This document shows positions 14,225 to 28,400 of a stretch of DNA of 64,000 nucleotides, piece by piece (the stretch's first letter is position 1; every line of letters starts with the position of its first letter). Under the pieces are notes generated by a model that made no database searches, was not told where the DNA came from, and saw only the letters and a list, made by a program, of their open reading frames with translations. Source of the DNA: Wuchereria bancrofti (Eukaryota; Nematoda; Chromadorea; Rhabditida; Onchocercidae); contig SSBO01000002.1 in assembly GCA_005281725.1 (NCBI GenBank), positions 572,902 through 636,901 on the forward strand, written 5' to 3'. Position numbers and translations under genes: made by a program.

Positions 14225-14961
14225 ATGTTCTCATATACATTATCAGTGTTATTAATGTTTACAATTTCAAAATTATCAATAGCACAATTTATGCCACCAT
14301 ACGGAACATTTGGTGCTTTTCAAACACCTGGCTTATTAAATCGTAAGTTAGCTAGCTATACTACACCTTTATTCTTTTTTTTTTCTTTACGTGAATAACA
14401 CGTGTAAGATTTAAAACGTGTAACATTTATTGATACTTGATAAAGAATTACAAGAAATTCATCATTGTTGAACATGAAAATGAAAAATTAATAAACTATT
14501 AGATCTAAGAAAGATATTTTATAGCATATTTGGGACCATTTGGCGGTTTTGGCATGGCAATGGGTTATAATCCAATGTTAATGTCCAACAACAATATGGG
14601 TATGAATTTGTTTGGTAATCCATATCTCTTAAATCCATATACACCATTTGCGCTCACAAATAACGGTAATTCGTTTGCCGCAAGATATGGATCACCAATG
14701 TATTCAAGAAAGCGATTTATTCCAGGTAACATTTTTAAAATTTTAAAATCATGTAGCAATTAATTAAGCATTACTTTTATAGAATACGAATAGAACAATA
14801 ATCAGATCTAATTAATCATATTGTTTGAATTAAAGATTAAAACAAATTTTCAGATTCTTTTAATTTTTTCAACTTTTGATGAGCTCCAACATTGTCAATT
14901 TATAGGTTTTGGTTGTTTAAATCGATCTGGTTGTGGTATTGGTTTACAGAAGAAAGAATAG
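14225..14961 (+). CDS. Small secreted Gly/Asn/Met-rich protein
   Basis: Three exons with matching phases: 14225-14342, 14525-14725, 14906-14961, giving about 124 residues. The N-terminus is a clear signal peptide (MFSYTLSVLLMFTISKLSIA, then QFMPPYG). The mature part is rich in Gly, Asn, Met, Pro and Tyr, with repeated short GFG/MGYNP-like phrases. The last exon adds two cysteines (GCLNRSGCGIG) and the stop. Donors are GTAAGT and GTAACA; acceptors are TTATAG-type. No known domain is recognised. The composition suggests an extracellular matrix, cuticle-associated or excreted peptide, but that is inference. It is probably nematode-restricted. Confidence 0.72.
14755..14827 (+). repeat. Intronic copy of the 14.06-kb repeat
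   Basis: The partner of 14064-14157, lying in intron 2 of the secreted Gly-rich gene. It shares the AGATCTAATTAA core and flanking words with about 80 percent similarity by eye. Confidence 0.6.
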
Positions 14962-15248
14962 AGTTTAAATTTCAAACACTTCATAAATTTAATTTATAAA
15001 CTATAGTATTATTTCATAATTTCCTTTATTGAATCATATGAAGAAATAATACAGGGAAAAAAAGAACGATAAATTTTCTGTAAATGAATATGAAATTGCA
15101 TATTGCATCAGAATGATTCAATGCTAAATGCATTATTTTGTAATTTTATGATATTTTGATATGACACTTTTCATTCTATTTCCCAAGATGAACAATGAAA
15201 TTTTGAATTATTTCGAATTAAAAAATATAAATATGATAACAAGTAAAG

Positions 15249-15922
15249 TTACCTTTCTTCTTCCAACGAAAGAGCCATTGGCTTACCATATGAATGATAG
15301 AAAAAAGTGGATAAATCGGATGATCTAATATTTTTGATTGTCATTTTACCATTATACCATTTGATACGATTACCAAATTTCTCTCGCTGAAATTGTCTTC
15401 ATTGATTGATCCGTTTAAATACGGAAAGTATAAAATGATTTCATGAAATATGAATGAATCAGTTTTCAGATTTCATTATTTCTGTCAGGCAATTTTTTAA
15501 AAAAGAATCATTTTACATATTCCTGAATGATCGTTATATGACAACTGAAATCTTCAATGATTCTGGAATCAATAAATGCATTACTTTGTGTATTTGCAAT
15601 TCTAATTTAGAAATAATATCAATGTCTTATTAAACTACAATTTATTTTAAATCTTATTAATTCAAAAGTAATTTTAATCAAATTTGCAAAAAAAAAAAAG
15701 AAATATGATGAAAGAATGACAAACCGCAAAATCAGTCAATTTATCATCTTTTACAATCATTTTTTCAGCTTCTACTGCTTTAACATTGTCACCAAAATGA
15801 ATATCCACAGTGCTACCTAATTTGACCAACATAGTAACTGTTGCGCTATTTGTTTCTCGTAATAATATTAGTAAACTTACTGATAATAATGATAATATTT
15901 GGCTTGTAAACACTATCATCAT
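15249..15922 (-). CDS. Small secreted Ig-like protein (copy 1)
   Basis: Two exons, 15725-15922 and 15249-15386, phase 0, giving 111 residues. The hydrophobic N-terminus (MMIVFTSQILSLLSVSLLIL) is a signal peptide. The mature part reads like a single compact beta-sandwich: LVKLGSTVDIHFGD, a central KMIVKDDKLTDF strand pair ending exon 1, then KFGNRIKWYNGKMTIKNIRS, SDLSTFFYHSYG and a short tail. The phrase 'TIKNIRSSDLSTFFYH' has the form of an Ig F-strand (L-x-I-x-x-V-x-x-x-D-x-x-x-Y). The gene structure and sequence pattern match the gene at 23814. No function is known. Similar single-domain secreted proteins are common in nematodes. Confidence 0.75.
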
Positions 15923-17704
15923 TTTATGACTTAATATAGTCTGAAAATCGGATGATATTGAGAATTATCTAAAATGGAATGCAAAAAGTAATGATGCAAA
16001 TATGATATCACATGGAAAACTTTCCGATCGTTATTCATCATAGTAACACCGCTACTGATAATACAATTGAGTATTTGATAAGAAGCTCAATACCAAATGA
16101 TAAAGTGATTTATTGATAAATTTTGCTAAAGCTAGCAATTACTTAACTTTAATTAGCTGTGTAAAGTATGAAATGTTCCAGAATGTCTTTTTCCTATACC
16201 AGCATCTCATGAACACTTACTGCAGTAATCTATTTAAATTCGCCTCAATAAGAAAACTGTTATCAGTGTTATCAGTAACAAAAATTTAGTTAAGTTCAAT
16301 GCTTCTAAAAAAATAATTATAGTAAAAATTAGAAAATGAATTGATATGTGTGACTATTTTTATACAATAAAAGAAAGAAAAGATGCACATTGCACTGGTA
16401 ATTTAATTTTTTTCTATGCGAAGACCCAATCGGTAACCATGTCGAAAAAGTTAAAAGTGACAAATGACTTGTCATCAAGTTCACTTCATTTCATTTCAGC
16501 TCAAAAACACGCTTTTTTTTAGACTAACTTTTCAACATGCGATATTATAAACAACTTCCCTTTCCCTTTTTTTTCTGCTTCGATAGTTGTTTTCAAAGTT
16601 TCATCCAAATTATCTAAACTATGATTAATTTTTTCCTCCTTCATATCAAATGATTCGTGCTTTATTTTACATTATCAGTTATCAGCATCTAATTAACACA
16701 AAAACGAAATGCTTTTTCAAAATTTTTAGATTAAAGCTTTGAGAATATTTGTGAGGACAATTAAATTGATCAACCGTAATTATCTTAATAAGCTTTAGTG
16801 ATGATAGATTTCTCATTTTTATTTACAAAATCAAACAAACATTAACACCACTGATCGTTGGATAAATTACATTCACATATTTACATACTTTACCAAATAT
16901 CACGTGTATTTCTGTACCCGTTTCAAAATAAAATGGGAAATTTGAAATGATATATAACATAAGCAATCTAATTTTGATTTAAACAAAGCTCCGAAAAACA
17001 TACGTAGATAAGAGTAAAGTAAAGAAGATTAGTCATAAAATTTGTCATTGATAAAATGGAAGTTGCCCTAAGATTTAATAATATAACTAAAATACAGCGC
17101 AGAATATCGCATTCATATTTACTATTCATTATAAAACTATGAAATATCGGAAACATTTGCTTAATTGTGCGAGAATGATCTAATTTTCTATTCAACAATA
17201 TTATTTACAACATAACTTGTACGGAAATACTAAACAATGATAATAAGCCAAATTGTTGTAGCTTGGTACTTTTTGTAAACTTGGTATCTTTTTAATTTTT
17301 TTCTTCTCAATTACAAATGATTAACTCGTTCCACCCAGTGAATATTTACTTAATCTTTCGTAACGTAAACTATTTCTACCTGAAAATAGTAAATTATGAG
17401 TATATCAATGTCTCTTGAAATTTTATTATTTACATAAATCCATCAATTTCAATAACAACTGCATTATCAAATTAAGTCAACTAATTGTAAATCTTACCAA
17501 AGTAAATCATCACCTCATATTAGTCATCGAAAACAATGAAGTAATTATACAGTATTAACCATATAACTGCTTTTTACACATTCGACAGAAGAAAAGGTAG
17601 ATAGCAACGAATTTATCTCAGCAAAGGAATACCTGGATTATTTCGATCAATGTAGTAATTTAATAATTTAGTGGAAAGGCATTCTTTATGTTGAAATAAT
17701 GTGG
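15923..17704. other. Intergenic, nothing recognised
   Basis: AT-rich spacer between the Ig-like gene and the 3' end of the phosphatase gene. A 76-codon minus-strand open frame at 16968-17198 has no signal peptide, domain or partner exons, and I do not accept it as a gene. Confidence 0.5.
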
Positions 17705-20038
17705 TTATTTATTGGCATCATTCTCGGATTGTAATTTCATTTCATATCTCATCAACTGCTGCATGAAACCTGGATTTGGGTTAACTGCAAATTAAAACAA
17801 GTTTGAATATTAATTGTACTAACATAAAAGAAATCGGAAATTACTTGAGTTTCATTTGTAAAATATTGCATAACATATCTTTTAAAATAGTAAAGACAAA
17901 ATTTTTTTAATCAAAATTTATTTTCAACAACTTTTTGGTAAGAAAGAACTGTGAGTGAAGCTAATCATTTTAATTATCAAAAAAGAATAAATCACTCTCC
18001 ACATAACTACCACAAGAAGATTCTTCATATGTGAAAAGATTACATTTACATGTAAAATTCACTGAATGAAACAGTCATTGATGGTACTAAAATATTAATG
18101 ACTCCAAGTTTCAAATAGTCTTTTTCGATCAATATCTGCTGCTATAATTGGAAAGATGAAATTAGGCTACCTTTTCTAATTGTATTGACGTGTTCCAGAG
18201 CTTCACGTAACGTCATTTTGTTATATCGCATTATATATGATAAAACAATAGTGGGTGATCGAGATACACCAGCATTACAATGTACAAGAACCTGGAAAAT
18301 TTTCTTAAGAAATTTTGAGTGAATCACTTTAATTATCACTCTGAATGCTCTATTAGCTTCAAAAAAGCATGTTATGATTACAGTATTCAATGCTAGAATC
18401 GACATGCTTCCTAAAACTAACAAAATTTTTTTTCAAAAACAACTACTTAAATTTAAACTGCTACACAAATCACAATCATATTATAATTTAATACTAATCC
18501 ACATCTTAACTCACATTTTAAAAAAAAAAATAAAGTAACTCACATTTCCACCATTTTCTACTGCCCCCTTCATGAATTCATGGCATTTATCAAAATGTTG
18601 CTCCATATTACTCCATGGTAAATCCAGAACATCAAATGTAAGATATTTAATTGCACCCAAAAAAATATTCTCTACACCAGTTGCACAGTTGATTATATGT
18701 GTGACATTATGTGCCATGAGGATGTCATAATCGTGTGCTACATCTTGACTTCCTACAATGATTTCAATTAATTTATCATTGTAGAAATGTGCAATACTAT
18801 AATGAAAATTAAGCAGCAAATTTTGTGGATGAATAATAACAAAGACAACGATAGTAATATAAGCAAAATAGTAATATAAGGAATAAAAAGCTTTTTAATC
18901 CCCGATCTTAAACAAAAATAAACTTTTTTAATTGAATGAAATGAAGATCGGCAAACTTGAAATGTTCAGCGACATATACGTAAGATACTTATTAACTGAA
19001 ACAATACTTTATGTCTTTCCTGCTTCTGTCCTCACCATTCATTTCCGTCTACACATTTTGAAGAATTTGTCATTATTTTCTCACATAACAAGAGAGAGAG
19101 AGAGGATGTAATAATGTTTCAAATTCTCTACCAGACATAAAATGGACTAAGCAAAACTACGCCAACAACAATAATAATAATAACACAGTATCTTTCAAAT
19201 GATTTTGTCAATTTTTGTTCAAATATTAGTATTAAACTCTACCATATGAATGAAAATTACAAGGAATAATACTCTAGATTGTTTTACCTACCAAGATAAA
19301 TTCCTTTCGCCACATTCGCCATCTGTAGATCAGGTTTTAAATCCACTATATAACCCAAAGCTTGCCGATATAATCGGTTTTTCATCTGTCGATTCGACAA
19401 TGAAATATGACTTGCAGAATATGCTTTCTGTGAATCACCCAAACCACTTTCCTTTTTGAAAGTAACTTCAAGCTCTTGCACCTCTTTTTCACTACCACTA
19501 TCACCAGTTTGACTTCTATCATCTTCACCTGTATACACAAAATCACCCTTACTTGAACGCTTTTCTTTCACTACTGTACCATCTTCCATTGTCACCCTGA
19601 AAATATATAAATAACACAAAAAAAAAGAAAAAAAAATTGTCTGTAAATAAGGCAAGGTTAACAAAATGAATACTAAACAAAGACATAATTTTGTACAACA
19701 GCGTTCTTTGACTTTGCCAATAAATAAAACCGCCGTAGCCAAGTCAACAAGTGATAAGAATAATTTGAAAGCGAATGGTTCGATAATTAAATAATTTGAT
19801 TTACTCGAAAAAAAAAAACACATACATTAATGTCAAATTGCTTTTATGATCGTTAAGAAATTCAGTAACTTCCGTTACTAAAAAGTATACTGTTTAAGAT
19901 ACTGTTATGGGACAATAAAACAAGAAATGAGAAACTTACGTAGTTTCAACAGCTCTCAAATTTTCTCGTGCTTTACGTATCTTTTCTAGTATAGACATTT
20001 CTTTTAATGATATCCTTTCGCTTAGATTTAATGATAAT
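17705..20038 (-). CDS. DUSP19-like dual-specificity protein phosphatase
   Basis: Removes phosphate from Ser/Thr/Tyr of protein substrates, classically MAP-kinase pathway members; probably cytoplasmic. Five coding exons with matching phases: 19940-19998 (ATG at 19998), 19292-19596, 18544-18752, 18171-18291, 17705-17784, giving 257 residues. The domain starts near residue 100 with IVDLKPDLQMANVAKGIYLG, then SQDVAHDYDILMAHNVTHII and a GVEN motif. The P-loop is HCNAGVSRS with Cys196 and Arg202, and the general-acid loop is DVLDLPWSN. The C-terminus NPNPGFMQQL matches human DUSP19 (CPNSGFMEQL), as do SQDxAHD and GVEN, so DUSP19 is the best relative. The N-terminal 100 residues (KEKRSSKGDFVYTGEDD, acidic, Ser-rich) are not part of the human protein. 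The acceptor TTTCAG at 20039 may take a spliced leader. Confidence 0.88.
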
Positions 20039-23000
20039 CTGAAATTATGGTAATTCCAAACAACGAGAAAAAAGGCACGAAATGAAAGAAAACGAGTAAA
20101 TTGTACGAAAATAAAAGAAAGGAAAAAAAATCATAAATGGTACTAAACTGAATGCCACATTAGAACATAATTTTAAGTAATCAGTATCACATCTTACTAA
20201 ATGCATCATAATTTAATTCATAGTTTTGTTTAGCTATATAAAATAATAATAACAACATTTATCTGTCGCGCAAAATGTCTTTAAAATAATAAAAATAAAA
20301 AAAGAAAATTCATCGTTTTTTTTCCTTTCCTTTTTTTTTCACTTCATTTGTTCAATTAGAGTAATCAGTTCATCACTGAATGACCTATAATAACAAAACT
20401 GTCACCAAAATTGTCACTGAATAACCTATAATGACAAAATTGTCACCACAACTGTCACACAGTTGTTTTAAACCTCAAAAAAATTACTCCAATTAAACAC
20501 GGCCCATAAATATTGAGTTCCATCTATTTATGACATATATAAGTGAACGATAGGATAGTTATTAAAATTATTAAAATGTAAAAGGCAAAAAGATGAAACT
20601 ATTTAGATATTTAGAGGTTTTATTTTAAATTTTAAATGAGATTGAAATTTTTAAATGATTGAAAGAACTATCTTACCTTTATGTTATTAAATGATTTTAG
20701 TATTGATTGTATACGTCAATGTATCTTTTACCATCAACGCTAAATCACTTTTCATTTCTCTCTCTACCTCTCTTCCTCAATCTCTTCTTTTCAAAAATAT
20801 TTTTGAACGGATATTGTTATTCTCTCAGTATACGATGAATCATAATCGATCGTTTTTTGTTAATAGGTTTGAATTTTCTAGAATTACTTTTGTAGAAAAA
20901 AAAAAAAGAGAGAAAAAAATTGGTCGTCGATTCATCGTTGTTCGTAAACATTGCTAAACAATATTGCAGTAAATTTTATTTGAATTTTCAATTACAAAAT
21001 TATTGAAATTTCTTATTTCAAATTTGCTATGAAATTTGCTTTCTTTCTCTAACAAATTTTGCTGCAATCGTTTTTTTTTTCTTTTTATTGTTATTATTAT
21101 TTTAACATTTATCTAATTTCATTTGTTATTATTAAAATTAAAAAGAAAACAAAAAACGAAAAAAAAAAAAACAAATCCTTAAAAATGAAATGAAAAGTTA
21201 AAAAGTTGAAACAAGAAAGAAAGATATAAAGGAATATTATTTTAAAAAATATCAATTTGTAATTAAAATGATTAAAATTAAAGTAATTAAAAAAGAAATA
21301 ATTAAAAGCAGTGCTGTGAATTGATTATGATTTGTTTAGTCAAATAATTGTTAACTATTAAAATTAAAGTTAACTAAAAATTGAAAGAGAAATTAATGAC
21401 TTTCAATTATCATATGTCATTGATGAATGAATTATGTTATCAATGTTCCAAATATTATTTCATATTTTTGCTGCTAAATTAACTCTTAAAATTTCACTCT
21501 TTACTTTTCACATTATACATCGACAATAAAACATTTGCTTTTTCTTTTTGAATTTTTATAAATTTTCAAAAACTTTTATCATTCACTTCAAATTTTTAAG
21601 CTTTTACTGTTTATTTTGGATATGAATTGTAGCACTTAGATATTAGTTTTTATTTAATTTATCAAAGTTTAACAAGTAAATAAACTTACATTTTGCAATG
21701 AATTCATTTGAAAGGAAAGAAAAAATATTTAAAATGCTCTCGAGCTTCTGTTAGCTTTTACTGTAAATTTTAAAAGTAAACTTTTGGATGAGTTACTTTT
21801 TTGTCAATTCATTTATACTGTGACCTTGTTAGATTTTTTTGTTAGAGCCTACACTTATTTTATCATTGTTATATTTGCAGTTTCATTTTATCAAAGTATC
21901 ATCATCAACAAATAAATCATCACAATGGATCATTGTTATAACTTTTCACTAAATATCAACTTAATGAGAAAGAAGAAAAAAAAGGAATTTTATTATTGTT
22001 TATTTGTTTATTGATTTTTTTAATATTTATTTTATTATTGTTTTATTTAAGTGCTGTTTATTGGTTTTTTTCTTCATTTATTGAAATTTTTTAAATTTTT
22101 AAAGAATAAAAAATTTCAAGCATTGTTTCATGTGTTTAAAATCATACACACACACACACATATATATATGTGATATTCAAATCCAAAGAAAAAGTTACTA
22201 AATTAATCACTGATAATTTTTAGAGGAAGAAAAAAACATTTTCAACTTTAATATTAATACCAATAAAAAAATTCAAATGGTATTAACAAGAATTTCTTCA
22301 ACAAATTTATTTGTTATCATTAAAGCTTTCTTGTCAAATTGAAATCACACACTCATAGGAATGTTTGAAGTTAGATAAATGATTTAATGTAAAGCACAAC
22401 AGCTGCGCAATTTGGTCCAATGAGAAATTCTTTTTTTTTTTTTTCGCAATTAACAAAAAAGAATGGGCAGATGAGATTGTGTTTCTTTCAACAAAATTAG
22501 TTTTTTTTTTTTTTTCTTTATCTTTTTTTGCTACAACTGCGAAAATTCTACTCATTGTTTTTAACATTTTTTGACTTTATTTTATCAAAGAAGAACAATA
22601 GAAACTAACTTTTGTTATCTTTTCTCGGTTGATAGTATTTTTTATCGCTTCTTGATTAATAATATTTCTTCTCTGTAGATAGTATCTTCGTTTATTTCTT
22701 TTCCATCGATAATATCTTATTTTGCTCAAAATTTCATTCCAAATATAACTTTTCTTTAAACTTCTTTGGAAAATGCCAGAAGTAAGAGTAAGATTTCTGG
22801 AAATGTTCAAAGTTTTTCTATAAAATTGGATTATTATTTCATTTCTATTGAAGAGTAAGATTAAGTTAAAGGAAAATTTTTTTTTTTTATCTGATCTGAT
22901 AATCGACATTTTCTCTTTCTTTCATCTTCTTTATTTACATCATTCCAAAATGAAATTTAACTTAATCTTGTCCAGATTACTCACTCAACTCTTGAATTAT

Positions 23001-23813
23001 TACCAAAAGATTTGACAAAAAAGGCAGCCTAAAATAAAGTTGATAGATTTAAAAAAAAATTTTCGAAAAATTGTTCTTACAAGAAATTTTAATTATCATC
23101 GATAATAACTGAATAGTTCTTTTTGACCTTCGCACTGTCTAAATGAAATATCCTTAATGTCTCTTCCTTCTCTTATCATTGTCAGAAATTGTAAAAAGTT
23201 TTAATAGTTGAGCCATTATTTTCTTGTGAGTTGTTTATTTTGCCATTTCATTCATCTACTCAATACTTTTATAAAATAAAACGATTTGAAATCTGAAGAA
23301 AAGACAGGTTTCTTTAATAGGAAAGACAATATTTGATTTCTTTGGAATGTAATTAACTTTTTACTGATGATTCAACATTTTATAATCGTTTTTACAAAAT
23401 AAAATTTCCTATTTTATTTCTGCTTTTGCAAGTTTTTTTATTTTATGTATTTTTTGAGTTTTACAAATTTTTTTTATAGTTTTGTCGATTTAGATCATAT
23501 ACTGGACCAGTTAACATTTAAATTGCTGTGAAAAATTTTACTTTTCAGTTATCCAAAGAAAAAAATTTCTTTATTTGCTTGATCTCTAATCTTAGTATGA
23601 CAGAAAGTTTTATCAATATTAAGCACTCTTACAATTTCTCTTCCAAAATTTCACGATTGAATTAATTGTCCAATGATAGTTTTCATTAAATGCATTTGAA
23701 TGAATATTTTATACGAAATGATATGATTAAAATGAAATGCATTAAAAAACATTTGCTATTTTTTCTTTTTTTTTTTTGGATTTCGAAAAAAGAAAAGAAA
23801 ACAAAGAAACAAT
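20039..23813. other. Long AT-rich intergenic spacer
   Basis: About 3.8 kb without a convincing gene. It holds homopolymer runs, a short (CA)n(TA)n microsatellite at about 22146-22172, and an imperfect doublet near 20385-20460 built on 'CACTGAATGACCTATAAT / TGTCACC'. Open frames here (for example 22334-22567 and 22577-22909) are Lys/Asn/Ile-rich products of AT bias. Confidence 0.5.
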
Positions 23814-24468
23814 ATGGAAATTTTTCTATTTGCTTTCACTGCAACATTACTGTTTGCGCAAAGTTCAAGTTCAGTTCTGGTGCAAGAAGAAAAACTTGGT
23901 GAAACTATAAAATTACAAGTTGGTACTGGTGTGATGGATGTTCAAGCTGAAATTCCAACAACTAGTGATGGCCAGATAGATCGTATGGATATTTTGAAAA
24001 ATGGAAAAATTACTGATTATGGCGTAAGTTTTACTTAATAAAAAAAAATTAATTAATTGGTAAAAAAAGTTTTTTTTTTTGTTTGTAAAAAATAGTGAAA
24101 AAAAATTTGTAGAAATTTAGAATACATCATTATTTCATTGATAACAGGAAAAGATATATATCACTTTGTTTATCAATTACATTTATTCTCTTTCTTTTTC
24201 TATTTTTAACTTCAATCATTAGCTATTCTTTATATTTAAAATTTAATTTTTTCCACTTATCTAACTTAAAATGAGATTATCGGATATCAGTAAATATTTA
24301 TCACAATAGCAGCAACTATTTCAGCGCAAAAGATACGGTGATCGATTATCATTCAAAGATGGCGTATTAGTAATTAAAGGTTTAACTGCAGATGATGCAG
24401 TTTCATATTTCTACTTTTTAAATGGTGATCCAAAAAAGCCAGCAGCAATTGATATTGTAATCAAATAA
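23814..24468 (+). CDS. Small secreted Ig-like protein (copy 2)
   Basis: Two exons, 23814-24023 and 24325-24468, phase 0, giving 117 residues. Signal peptide MEIFLFAFTATLLFAQSSSS. The mature domain parallels the gene at 15249-15922 position by position: EKLGETIKLQVG versus VKLGSTVDIHFG; MDILKNGKITDYG closing exon 1 versus MIVKDDKLTDFA; RYGDRLSFKDGVLVIKGLTA versus KFGNRIKWYNGKMTIKNIRS; DDAVSYFYFLNG versus SDLSTFFYHSYG. The intron is at the same place and phase. The single Ig/beta-sandwich fold with a D-x-(A/S)-x-x-Y/F F-strand but no obvious disulphide pair is an inference from this pattern. Role unknown; presumably excreted or secreted. Confidence 0.8.
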
Positions 24469-25494
24469 GAATGCTTCGAGATTTTTCCTCTTTTTTTTTA
24501 TCAGAGAAAGAATAAAATGTTGAATTAGCATAAACAGTGTATCACATTATTAATTAAACTTGCACATACATTTGCATCCTTTGGTAATAATTTGAATTAT
24601 AAGACTAAAATAAGTTTGCATGATAAAGTAAAATAGCAAAATGAAAAAAAAATTTAAAAAAATGTAAAATAAATGAAAAAAAAAATGAAAAAAAAATAAA
24701 ATATGTATGTAATATTATAAATTTCAATAAGAAGGTGAGTCTTTTTTTTGTAAAAATTAATAAAAAAAAAACTAATTCTTCCTGCTACTCTCAAGTTAGA
24801 TGGGATTTTTTTTTCAGAAGGATTATTTTTGTTCTCAAATCAATTCATTATTTAATTATTTAAGAAATATTTTAGCAAAAGAAGTGGATAGCTAATTGCT
24901 GCCATTAAAAGATAAATTAATTATTAGTAATTAGTAATTGAATCATTGCAAATGATGACATATTTCATTACAAGTTTGATATCAAACTTTTTTGTCAAAA
25001 ATTATTTTTAAAAGTAAAAAAAGGAAAGAAAACGGTAAAACAACCAAATTATAAGTCGTTTTTTTTCGCATCTTTTATTTTATACAAAAAAAAAAGAAAA
25101 AAAAATTTTAAATAAAGCGCTAAATGAAATGCTAAAATTACAAACTTCCAACGTGAATAGAAAAGTAAATACACTTACATTTTCATTTTTTGTTAAGTGA
25201 AATAACATTTATAATAACGAATATTATATATTTAAAACATATTTACTGTATTTAAAACATAATTACAAGTATGTGAAAGTATTTACTGTAATATACTTTT
25301 GTAAAATTTAATAAACAATGTAATAAAATTAAACATACAATCGTAGCATATATTGATTATCATCAAAATAATACGAAATTTTAATCGAGCTAAATACGGT
25401 AAAGAAATTTTTTACCAGTAAAGAAATTAAAGAAAGCTACTAGTAAAGAGATTTTTTTTTTATTAAATTCATTCATTTTCATATTGAGCGGTCT
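24469..25494. other. Intergenic, A/T-rich low complexity
   Basis: The 3' flank of the Ig-like gene with AATAAA-type signals (near 24511) and A-rich runs around 24640-24710 and 25080-25110. No gene seen. Confidence 0.5.
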
Positions 25495-28400
25495 ATGATG
25501 GCATTAATAGTTTTAATTTTTTTATTTCTATGCCTTTCATATTTACATATTACGATAGCTTTATGGAATCTTTCGGCTATGCCATGGTACTGTAATCAAC
25601 ATTGCTACAGTATGATAAGTAAGCCAAAAATTAGCTATAGCAATTGTCTGGAACGGTTAGTGATAATAAATGCTACTTTATAAAGTAACTTTTATTAAAA
25701 GTTATACTTTTGGTTTTTTCTCATATTATATCTTATATGTTTTTCATTTTTTTTCATTTTTTTTTTTTTTTCATTCATTTTTTTAATTTTAACTTAGCAA
25801 GTTCCAAAAATAAATGTAAGGTCAAAGGTTCAGCTTTATAAAGGATGGAATATTGTACTTAGCTTTTATTTTTTTATTCTTATAAAAATTAATTTATTGA
25901 ATACGAAGATTATATTTGCTTCAGGAAGCTAATAGCATAATATTATTTCAATTATTGTGAGTAGTAGTTATATAACTCTTTTACTCGTTAAATTCAAATA
26001 GACAAAATATTTGTCACAATAATTTAAAAAATTTTTCCAGCTTTTTTCTAAATAAATTTGTCTCTATGAAAATTTCAATAGTTACTTGTTTTATCTTAAC
26101 TGAATAAAGTAGTGTTACAGTTAGAGTGAAATAATTTGTAAGAAAATCCATTATGCAAATAATTCTGATTAATTTTTGAACAAATTAATTTTACACCATA
26201 TTTTCTTTTTCTCAGGAATGTCACTACCGAACATATTTTCAAAATGTTTAATATTGATATTACTAAACCAATTTGCTACAAAGATTCGAAATTTCGGCAA
26301 AATGTTTGCTTGAAATTAGTAAAAGGGAAATATTTCATTGGTACGTGTAACGTGCACGTCACTGATTATCGAATAAGCTGCAGAAAATCAAATGATCGAA
26401 TGTCTTGGTATCGTGGAATGCAATCTGTTTCGTTTTCGTTAGTTTCAATTTCATTTTATATATTAAAATTATAAATCCTTTCTGTCATATCAATTACAAA
26501 TGAAAAATGTGAAAAATAAATAGTTCAATTAATTAGATAAATTATTCATTCTAAATTTACATTGTTATTTTTCAGTGGAAAAAGCTGTTTACGTTGGGAT
26601 GAAGTAAATTCAACGTTTCAATCGACTGATTTCAGTAATTATCTTGGTCCATCCATAAGATATGCTTCAACTGGAATACATTCATTGGAAAATTATTGTC
26701 GTAATCCGGATGATTGGTATATGGGACCATGGTGTTTTGTAATGGTTTGAAATTTTAAAATCTTACTTTAAATTTATAAATTTAATATTTCAAAAATTCA
26801 AACTTTAGCATTTTAAAAAAGTTAGCTTGCAACAAAAAGAACACAAATAATATAATACTAAAAAAAAAGAATAGATTAATTATTGTTTAAGCTTTTGAGT
26901 ACTGTAATTGATCAGTATTAATTGAAGAAAAGTGAAAGGTCAAAATTAATTAATCATTCATTTTCTCATAAATCTTTTAGGGTGAATCACGTATTCGACG
27001 TGAAGCATGCTTTAAGCAATGTGAAGCATATAATCAACCAGAATTTTGTCTTGCAAAAATGTTTTTCCCATATATGTTACCATCTGTATCATTGTTTAAT
27101 GGTGCACCAATTGTTGAAACAAAGAGCGAATCGATAAAAGGTGAAATTTAAGAAACTAATAAATGAGGCTATATTGTCGCCTGGTCATTTGCGCACTTAT
27201 CAAATTTATTATGCGCTTTGTTTTTTTTTTCTAATATATATATTTTTTTCACACATTTCAATTTTCTTGTTTTTTTATACATTTTAATTTTTTTTTTTTG
27301 TTTTTCTATATATTTGCTTTTCTTTTTCGTTTTTTTATACCATTGTTTTTTTTTTTTGTTTGTTTTTTATACATTTTAATAGCATAAATTCTAGCTTCCT
27401 CTTTTGGTATTTAAAGCTTATTTGAGTTTGAAATTGGAATTGAACGTTGTTTTTTTTCATTCATCAATTCAATTAACGCTTACTTAGTGTGTACTTTATT
27501 TGAAAAAGTAAGCAGTATGTATATTAGACTAAAATAAAAATTTGTAATTCTATTTTGTCTGATTATATTTGTTGTCATTCTTATTAATTCTTAAATATTT
27601 TAGATTTAAGTGATATCATCGATGTGCTAAGTGTTGTACGTATTAATTCACTAATTAGACCAATGTTCATTCCAACTTATTTCAATGATTACGTTCGAAA
27701 TTATCCAGCTGATATTTCTACACGTTTACGTTGTTATCAAACAGGACCACAGACACGTATCGCTGGTCCGTGGACATATTCAGATGCTGATGAACCATTT
27801 CCGGAACGAAGATACTGGTAAAAAAAAATTTACGTAAAAAAAGTAACTATTGAAACTTCATTGTAATTATTTGTAATTTGTTTTTTTTTTTTTAAAGTCT
27901 TTGTAAAATGTCACTTATCAAATTTTACACATCTACTTGCTTATTTATCAAGTTTGAAATGTTATGCTAAAATCCTTAACTCAATTAATTAATTAATGGA
28001 AAGTATGAATGTCAAGTTTGTTGTCAAATTTAGGTATCGATAAATTTCAAGAAAAAAAAAAGTAAATTTTAAAGATAACAATATCAGTTGTATAAAGTTC
28101 TCATGCAGGCTATCCGATTTGTTCAAAGATGTCGGTGCCGATCAAATGGATCGTGAACGGACGTTCCGTGGTGATGGCGGACCACGTTTCACACGTTGGA
28201 GGCCCTGTTTTTTGGCATGTGAAGATAATAATGTCAGTTTTATACTTCAAAATCCTTTTATATAGGGAATAGATTAGAAGAGAAAATTTACGTGTAATAT
28301 ATTCCAAATATACATTTTGTAGAAATTTTAATCTCTTTTAGATACCTTGTTGGCCAGTTGCGCAAGTAAGCCCTACACGTAAGCGCTTCCCATATTATGG

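Noticed and set aside
19250..19459. Plus-strand frame over the phosphatase gene
   Set aside because: It is the antisense shadow of the supported exon 19292-19596.
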